A stretch of DNA of 12,043 nt from an uncultured Prevotella sp. (GTDB taxonomy: Bacteria > Bacteroidota > Bacteroidia > Bacteroidales > Bacteroidaceae). The stretch is taken from NCBI GenBank assembly GCA_947072805.1, contig CAMTJK010000086.1, forward strand, positions 1 through 12,043, read 5' to 3'. A program made the translations under genes and the position numbers. This document shows, in pieces, positions 8,023 to 12,043 of this stretch. The stretch's first letter is position 1. The number at the start of each line of letters is the position of its first letter. The notes below the pieces were generated by a model, which made no database searches, was not told the DNA's origin, and was given only the letters and a program-made list of their open reading frames with translations.

Positions 8023-8070
8023 TGTAGTGAAAGTTATGTATTGTAGTGTTGTGTAAGCCTGTTGATAAGG

Positions 8071-8101
8071 CGAAATTAGTGCTTTTTTGTGACAAAGCCA
8101 A
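8071..8101 (-). promoter_or_regulatory. Predicted promoter of pepP-argE
   Basis: On the minus strand TAATTTCG (8071-8078) matches TAnnTTTG with one mismatch. A TTG at 8099-8101 lies 20 nt upstream, the usual spacing for Bacteroidota promoters. The predicted leader to the ATG at 8022 is about 40 nt. It supports the shorter pepP start. Confidence 0.45.
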
Positions 8102-8106
8102 GCAAA

Positions 8107-8190
8107 AGGCTGCAAAAAGCCTCAAAAGGCATGGCCATTCCACTGCCTGTGAAATGGCAAACCGACTTTGCAATTCTGCAATCACAGGCA
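8107..8190. other. Cluster of overlapping inverted repeats between divergent genes
   Basis: Three elements lie close together in the pepP-mdh intergenic region. AGGCT/AGCCT (8107-8122) flanks a 6-nt loop. GCCATTcCAC/GTGaAATGGC (8134-8158) forms a 9-pair stem with one mismatch and a 5-nt loop. TGCCTGTGA (8144-8152) pairs with TCACAGGCA (8182-8190), and inside it TTGCA/TGCAA (8168-8181) continues the same helix, making 14 pairs with a 15-nt one-sided bulge. The second and third share bases, so they exclude each other. They lie between the two predicted promoters and outside both predicted leaders. They could be a regulator-binding region, a small RNA or degraded repeat DNA. The rest of 8023-8356 holds only the two promoters. 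Confidence 0.6.
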
Positions 8191-8274
8191 TGAAAAAGCC
8201 TTTTTTACCGTTTGTTTATAGTTTAATAACACTTTTAAGCCTGTAATGGCTGTATCCGATACACGTTTTTTTGC

Positions 8275-8282
8275 TAACTTTG
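8275..8282 (+). promoter_or_regulatory. Predicted -7 box of the mdh promoter
   Basis: TAACTTTG matches TAnnTTTG exactly, in the context GCTAACTTTGCGG, which resembles the dut promoter. No good TTTG is visible 19-22 nt upstream, so the -33 element is weak. Transcription would start near 8289, giving a leader of about 68 nt that becomes very AT-rich just before the mdh ATG. Confidence 0.6.
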
Positions 8283-8356
8283 CGGTGGTTTAGGCAGTAA
8301 GGCGATGCCTTCTGACAGTAAACGAATGTTGAATAAATAATATATAATAATCGATT

Positions 8357-9349
8357 ATGGCATTTTTAACTAACGAAAAACTTACTATCGTCGGCGCAGC
8401 CGGCATGATTGGTTCCAATATGGTGCAGACTGCACTCATGATGGGATTGACCAACGACATTTGCCTCTATGACGTGTTCTCGCCCGAGGGAGTGGCAGAG
8501 GAGATGCGCCAGAGCGGATTCGGTGACGTGAAGATTACCGCGACAACAGATGTGAAGGAGGCTTTCACAAACGCCAAGTATATCATCTCTTCGGGTGGAG
8601 CGCCGCGCAAGGCAGGCATGACACGCGAGGATCTGCTCAAGGGCAACTGCGAAATAGCAGAGGGTCTGGGCAAGAATATCAAGCAATATTGTCCCGATGT
8701 GAAGCATGTTGTCATCATTTTCAACCCCGCTGACCTCACGGGTCTTGTTACTTTGCTCTATTCAGGACTGAAGCCCGGACAGGTCACCACACTTGCCGGT
8801 CTCGACACCACACGTCTGCAGAGTGCGCTTGCAAAGAAGTTCGGCGTTATGCAGAACGAGATAACAGGCTGTGCTACCTATGGCGGTCACGGCGAGCAGA
8901 TGGCTGTGTTCGGTTCTCACGTGGAGATTGCCGGCCGCAAGCTCACCGACATCATCGGTACCGACGAGTTTACGGCAGAGGAATGGGAACAGATGAAGGT
9001 CGATGTGACCAAAGGCGGCGCAAAAATCATAGAGTTGCGCGGACGTTCTTCGTTCCAGAGCCCCTCTTATCTCTCGGTAGAGATGATCCGTTCGGCAATG
9101 GGCGGTGAGCCTTTCCGCTTCCCCGTAGGCACATACGTGCAGACAGAGAAGTACAATCACATAATGATGGCTATGGACACCACGCTCGGTGCCGACGGCT
9201 GCACATATAATGTCCCGCAGGGAACTGCAGAGGAGAACGCCAAGCTCGATGCAAGTTATGAGCACCTCTGCAAGATGCGCGACGAACTGGTGACACTAGA
9301 TATCGTGCCCCCCATCAGCGAGTGGAGCAAGATAAACCCCAACCTTTGA
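8357..9349 (+). CDS. mdh: Malate dehydrogenase
   Basis: A 330-residue NAD-dependent enzyme of the LDH/MDH family that interconverts oxaloacetate and malate. The N-terminal Rossmann fold shows GAAGMIG (13-19) and Asp39 at the end of strand two (ICLYD), which favours NAD over NADP. The mobile loop GAPRKAGMTREDL carries Arg84 and Arg90, the pair expected for the dicarboxylate malate; lactate dehydrogenases have Gln at the first position. Asn123 (FNPAD), Asp150 and Arg153 (LDTTR) and catalytic His178 (YGGHGE) complete the active site. In fermenting Bacteroidota this step leads from oxaloacetate to fumarate and succinate, regenerating NAD. The gene stands alone, with its own promoter and terminator, and no TCA neighbour is in view. 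Confidence 0.95.
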   Translation: MAFLTNEKLTIVGAAGMIGSNMVQTALMMGLTNDICLYDVFSPEGVAEEMRQSGFGDVKITATTDVKEAFTNAKYIISSGGAPRKAGMTREDLLKGNCEIAEGLGKNIKQYCPDVKHVVIIFNPADLTGLVTLLYSGLKPGQVTTLAGLDTTRLQSALAKKFGVMQNEITGCATYGGHGEQMAVFGSHVEIAGRKLTDIIGTDEFTAEEWEQMKVDVTKGGAKIIELRGRSSFQSPSYLSVEMIRSAMGGEPFRFPVGTYVQTEKYNHIMMAMDTTLGADGCTYNVPQGTAEENAKLDASYEHLCKMRDELVTLDIVPPISEWSKINPNL

Positions 9350-9378
9350 TAACCTGACTGAAACGAAACAACATAGCA

Positions 9379-9411
9379 GGCTTCGGCACGATAGTGTCGG
9401 AGCCTTTTTTT
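9379..9411 (+). terminator. Intrinsic terminator of mdh
   Basis: GGCTTCGGCAC (9379-9389) pairs with GTGTCGGAGCC (9394-9404) over a GATA loop, eleven pairs of which two are G-U. Seven T follow directly. The hairpin begins 29 nt after the mdh stop codon. Confidence 0.9.
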
Positions 9412-9457
9412 AGCCCGATCCGTCGTTGGATTTTTACCAAATTAGCTCATCAGATAC

Positions 9458-9516
9458 AAAAAAGACAGGAGGAGAAAGCGCCTGTGCCGTGTGGTGCGGT
9501 GCTTTCTCCTCCTGTC
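9458..9516 (-). terminator. Intrinsic terminator of the lipoprotein unit
   Basis: A perfect 16-bp stem, GACAGGAGGAGAAAGC (9464-9479) against 9501-9516, encloses a 21-nt loop. On the minus strand it is followed at once by six T (9458-9463 read as A on the plus strand). There is no T-run on the plus-strand side, so it serves only the minus-strand gene, whose stop codon is 15 nt away. mdh therefore has a separate terminator. Confidence 0.92.
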
Positions 9517-9531
9517 TTGCAGGCATGAATG

Positions 9532-11448
9532 TCAGTTCTTGTAGTATATTTTGATGCTGAAGAGCTTTGCCACTCCGCCTTTGCCGCCGTCTCCGATGGT
9601 GAAGTATTTGTATCTTTCGCTTTCTCCGGAGAAGTCGTAAACGAGTGTCCTGTTGGATGTGCCCGACATCACGCTGGGTTCTACCGTAATATCCTTGCCG
9701 CCTACGGTGTTGCCGAGCCATACTGTGGCGTTTTGGTTTGTGGCATCGTCAAACATAAGTTCTATTTTCTGTATCTGATAGTAGGGGTGCAGCGACCTTA
9801 CGTACCAGTCGGTGTTTGTCTCGTTTGAGGTGAGGATGATACCGTTTGAGTTGGTCTCGAAGTCCAGGTGGCAATAGCCGAATTTCAAGTTGTCGGAGCT
9901 GTAATCCCATATATACTCTTTGCTGTTGTCCCACTCCTCATCCGGACACTTGCCGTTTTCGTTCAAAGACTGGTAATACATCTGTTCGAACCATACGGGG
10001 TAGCTGCTTTCTTCGCCTAATCTGACAACGCGGTTGCATGAATACTCCGTTGAGCTGATATATTCAATATTGTCTTTGTTGAAGCAGTGCCCCTCTTTGG
10101 CATGGGCAGTCACCTCTATGTAGGTCTCGGCGTCAGTTATTCCTTCTACATCTATATAGGCGGTGTTGCCGTTGATGATGGCATCGCCGAGCTTTCTTAC
10201 TTCTGTCATTTTTGCATATCCCTGCTCGTCCACTCCGTCGGGTTTAACAAGCCGGCAGGTGTATTTGGATATGTTTTCACCGAGGTGCTTCCATGAGGCG
10301 GTAAATCCGTCCAGATTATCGTTGGCGCAGTAGAAGATGTCAATCAAGGGGAAGAGGTCTCCGATAAGGAAGTCGGTAACGCCGAACTTTGTCATGCCGC
10401 CCTCTTCAAACTTTATAGTCCTGCCGAGCTCATTGAGCTTGATTGCGCGCACCAGCGTCGTGCCTCCATTTATAGTTATCCCACCTTTACCGCCTTCGTC
10501 AATTACTTCGCCGCCGACGGTGAGCCCCAGGGAGCACCAGTCGCTCAGCGTTCCGCTGTAGCCCCTTAGCCACAGCTGTGCCGTTCCGTCGTCCTGAATG
10601 GTGACATTCTGCGGAAATAGGGTGAATGGAAATCCTTTGTAGTACATAACCTTGTTAGCCACCGGGTCGTACTCTCCGTTCTGATTTCCGCCATAGCTGT
10701 AGCCGAACTTGAAGTTTGCGGCTGAAATCTTCTGTCCCTTGTAGGCGTCAAGCCCTTTGCACGTTATACATATAACGGTACCTGCGCGCGCAAAAGGCAA
10801 TGAGGCTACCTCGGATATCTGTGCGTCTTGGGTGATGATGCCCGAAAGAAGCATGTCGCAGTCGGGGTCGAAGCTTGTAGATGTTGGTTTTTGTATATCT
10901 GGCATTATAACGTTCAGCCAGGGATGTGACTCTACGGGGTCTGTCCCTGTGTAATTCCAGTACGCTTTCCAGTTAGAGATGTCATCTTCGTCTGTCAGAT
11001 CGTAATATTCGCAGAAAGTAGGATAGGGAGAAGTTGCGTTGTCGGTGTAGGGATAAGAAGCTATATACTGGAACTTGTTGCCCAGTGTGGCGTTCTCGTC
11101 GTTTATAGCCACGCGGAAAGAAGCTGAGCCGTCAGGCTTTATGTCGCTATCGGCAAGCGGTTCGGAGGCGTACTGTATTATTGTTGGATAGCCGCTTCCT
11201 GTTCCGGTTATCACCTCAAACAGGTTTATCTTGTCGCCCACCTTCCATTTGGCGGTAAAGCCGTTTTCGTCGGGCACAATCTCGGTACGTGTAAGTCCGG
11301 CATTGTTGGTGTTGATGGTAATGTAGTGAGTGCCGGCGGCAGTGGGCGCCTGTTCGGGAGCTGTAGCTTCGGCAATGTCTTTGTCGGAGCAGGATGCAAA
11401 TGCCGCAATGGCGGCAAATGCAGCAGTGGTAAGTCTGAATGTGTTCAT
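9532..11448 (-). CDS. Large fimbrillin-like surface lipoprotein
   Basis: A 638-residue predicted lipoprotein. The signal peptide (MNTFRLTTAAFAAIAAFAS) ends at acceptor Cys20. The next residues, SDKD, are acidic, like the surface-export signals described for Bacteroidota lipoproteins. Residues about 40-345 resemble the fimbrillin/Mfa-like family: HYITINTNN, then a TRTE motif (53-56), then AKWKVGDKINLFEV. Residues about 376-460 look like a fibronectin III-type beta-sandwich (FTASWKHLGENISKY, TYIEVTAHA). The C-terminal region (about 515-638) looks like a second, discoidin-like beta-sandwich ending YKYFTIGDGGKGGVAKLF. The protein is much longer than shaft fimbrillins (about 300-450), so it may be a tip component or a non-fimbrial adhesin. 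The ATG at 11448 is preferred over one at 11478 because AAGGAG (11458-11463) lies 9 nt upstream. No fimbrial usher or assembly genes are nearby. Confidence 0.75.
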   Translation of the reverse strand: MNTFRLTTAAFAAIAAFASCSDKDIAEATAPEQAPTAAGTHYITINTNNAGLTRTEIVPDENGFTAKWKVGDKINLFEVITGTGSGYPTIIQYASEPLADSDIKPDGSASFRVAINDENATLGNKFQYIASYPYTDNATSPYPTFCEYYDLTDEDDISNWKAYWNYTGTDPVESHPWLNVIMPDIQKPTSTSFDPDCDMLLSGIITQDAQISEVASLPFARAGTVICITCKGLDAYKGQKISAANFKFGYSYGGNQNGEYDPVANKVMYYKGFPFTLFPQNVTIQDDGTAQLWLRGYSGTLSDWCSLGLTVGGEVIDEGGKGGITINGGTTLVRAIKLNELGRTIKFEEGGMTKFGVTDFLIGDLFPLIDIFYCANDNLDGFTASWKHLGENISKYTCRLVKPDGVDEQGYAKMTEVRKLGDAIINGNTAYIDVEGITDAETYIEVTAHAKEGHCFNKDNIEYISSTEYSCNRVVRLGEESSYPVWFEQMYYQSLNENGKCPDEEWDNSKEYIWDYSSDNLKFGYCHLDFETNSNGIILTSNETNTDWYVRSLHPYYQIQKIELMFDDATNQNATVWLGNTVGGKDITVEPSVMSGTSNRTLVYDFSGESERYKYFTIGDGGKGGVAKLFSIKIYYKN

Positions 11449-11449
11449 A

Positions 11450-11638
11450 TTAAAAATCTCCTTCATCGTTAATGTCACTTTCAGTCCACTTGTCGCTGCC
11501 CGGTTTTCCTTCTGAACCGTATTTCAGCTCTACGGCAGATTCGCAGAAGAACCGTTCTGAATCAATCTGATAAGATTCAATTCTGGGGGGGGGTAATACT
11601 TTTTTCTCATCACAATAATAGGTTGTGCTTGCCGGCAC
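11450..11638 (-). CDS. Cys-containing short reading frame coupled to the lipoprotein (start unclear)
   Basis: This frame ends in TAA one base before the lipoprotein ATG, and the AAGGAG serving that ATG lies inside its last codons, which suggests translational coupling. From a GTG at 11638 it gives 62 residues (VPASTTYYCDEKKV..., ending SDINDEGDF). The frame stays open further upstream to a TAA at 11819-11821, about 123 codons, and that extension is Cys-rich (NCVTQATECAQCRIKD, GTWTCPHA), but it holds no ATG. The GTG has no visible ribosome site, so the true N-terminus is unknown. A run of nine C (PPP codons) lies at 11585-11593. The gene may be switched by slippage, hit by a sequencing error, or a remnant. 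I do not recognise a family with confidence; the short Bacteroidota NVEALA-type peptides are one candidate, but the NVEALA signature is absent. Confidence 0.4.
   Translation of the reverse strand: MPASTTYYCDEKKVLPPPRIESYQIDSERFFCESAVELKYGSEGKPGSDKWTESDINDEGDF
11585..11593. repeat. Nine-base G/C homopolymer
   Basis: Nine G on the plus strand, nine C in the sense of the small reading frame upstream of the lipoprotein. It is the longest G run I noticed in the window. Tracts like this change length readily by polymerase slippage and are also common places for sequencing errors. With seven or ten C, an ATG-started frame beginning at 11655 would join the same C-terminal sequence. Confidence 0.9.
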
Positions 11639-11698
11639 CTGACAAACAGTTGCATGAATTAGGTAAATGGTGGTCGCATGAGGACAAGTCCAGGTGCC
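11634..11698 (-). other. Inverted repeat in the lipoprotein leader
   Basis: GGCACCTG (11634-11641) and CAGGTGCC (11691-11698) are perfect complements separated by 49 nt. In the predicted leader transcript they could form a long-range stem between the promoter and the C-run. The stem is short and could be chance. Confidence 0.3.
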
Positions 11699-11801
11699 TC
11701 GTTGTGGATTATCCTTTATGCGGCATTGCGCGCACTCCGTAGCCTGTGTGACGCAGTTATTCAGTTGTTTATTAGTGTTGCGTAGGCTGTATGCCTGTGT
11801 G

Positions 11802-11833
11802 CAAAGATATTTAATTTTTTAAGACAAGACAAA
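11802..11833 (-). promoter_or_regulatory. Predicted promoter of the lipoprotein transcript
   Basis: On the minus strand TTTG (11830-11833) and TATCTTTG (11802-11809) are exactly 20 nt apart, a textbook Bacteroidota promoter. The -7 box is followed by C, as in the dut and mdh promoters. Transcription would begin near 11796, leaving about 350 nt of leader before the lipoprotein ATG at 11448. That leader contains the small Cys-rich frame. The interval from 11834 to 11988 shows no gene I can support. Confidence 0.7.
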
Positions 11834-11988
11834 ATTGTATGAAAAATAATTCATTTTGTAACAAAAAAACGTCGGTTTGGCGCAGAAATCAATGCCGCAA
11901 GCGCTAAGGAGAAGACATAAGATAAGGTTGTTTTCGGTAGTTCCTGTTGCCGTAACTAAAGCAACGAATAGCCAAACAGTTTCGAAGA

Positions 11989-12041
11989 ACTCGTAACTGC
12001 ACTTAATGAAAGTTAATTTGTAAAGATATTTGGTCGAATTT
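11989..12041. repeat. Right copy of 53-bp inverted end repeat
   Basis: Exact reverse complement of 1-53. Two further bases (AA) follow to the window end. Read outward at both ends, the sequence is the same and contains a tiny ATGAAAGTTAATTTGTAA frame, which is not a credible gene. The interpretation is given with the left copy. Confidence 0.9.
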
Positions 12042-12043
12042 AA

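Noticed and set aside
8046..8246. A 66-codon frame in the pepP-mdh intergenic region
   Set aside because: It overlaps the predicted pepP promoter and the hairpin cluster and has no ribosome site. Its composition follows the inverted repeats.
1..12043. Composite transposon bounded by the end repeats
   Set aside because: No transposase or integrase lies inside, and the cargo is core chromosomal genes (dut, argE, pepP, mdh). Outside flanks are not visible, so target duplications cannot be checked.

Overview
The window looks like chromosomal DNA of a Bacteroidota species, most likely Prevotella or a close relative (Prevotellaceae). The evidence is threefold. The promoters fit the Bacteroidota form (TTTG or TTG, about 20 nt, then TAnnTTTG). 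Most starts have no clear Shine-Dalgarno sequence. The proteins are typical of the phylum: a DUF4292 lipoprotein, a Bacteroidota-type ArgE, a fermentative malate dehydrogenase and a large fimbrillin-like surface lipoprotein. Species is not resolved. The window may be a whole contig, because both ends finish in the same 53-bp sequence in inverted orientation.

Layout. Positions 1-243 are non-coding: the left copy of the end repeat, a 22-bp tandem repeat and a promoter. Positions 295-4924 hold a tight plus-strand operon: dUTPase (dut), a secreted TPR-repeat protein, a DUF4292 lipoprotein and an EnvC-like coiled-coil/LytM protein. The first two junctions are ATGA-type overlaps and the last gap is 36 nt. 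A hairpin at 5012-5061 probably stops transcription from both sides. Positions 5089-8022 hold two minus-strand genes 27 nt apart: aminopeptidase P (transcribed first) and an ArgE-type M20 deacylase. A structured divergent intergenic region (8023-8356) separates them from plus-strand malate dehydrogenase (8357-9349), which has its own terminator. A convergent minus-strand unit follows: a promoter near 11802-11833, a leader of about 350 nt with an unusual Cys-rich reading frame, and a 638-residue lipoprotein ending at a strong terminator (9458-9516).

How the genes fit together. The first operon starts with nucleotide-pool housekeeping and continues with three exported proteins. Its last member has a LytM domain that has lost every zinc ligand, so it is more likely an activator of cell-wall amidases than an enzyme. 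This suggests a cell-envelope module. ArgE serves arginine synthesis, in this phylum probably through succinylated intermediates. PepP trims X-Pro peptides. Malate dehydrogenase feeds the reductive branch towards fumarate and succinate. The right-hand lipoprotein is the accessory, surface-facing part of the window.

I found no complete mobile element, CRISPR array, tRNA or rRNA, and no convincing new defence or biosynthetic system. The least explained parts are the end repeats, the Cys-rich frame with a run of nine C upstream of the lipoprotein, and the hairpin-rich region between pepP and mdh.
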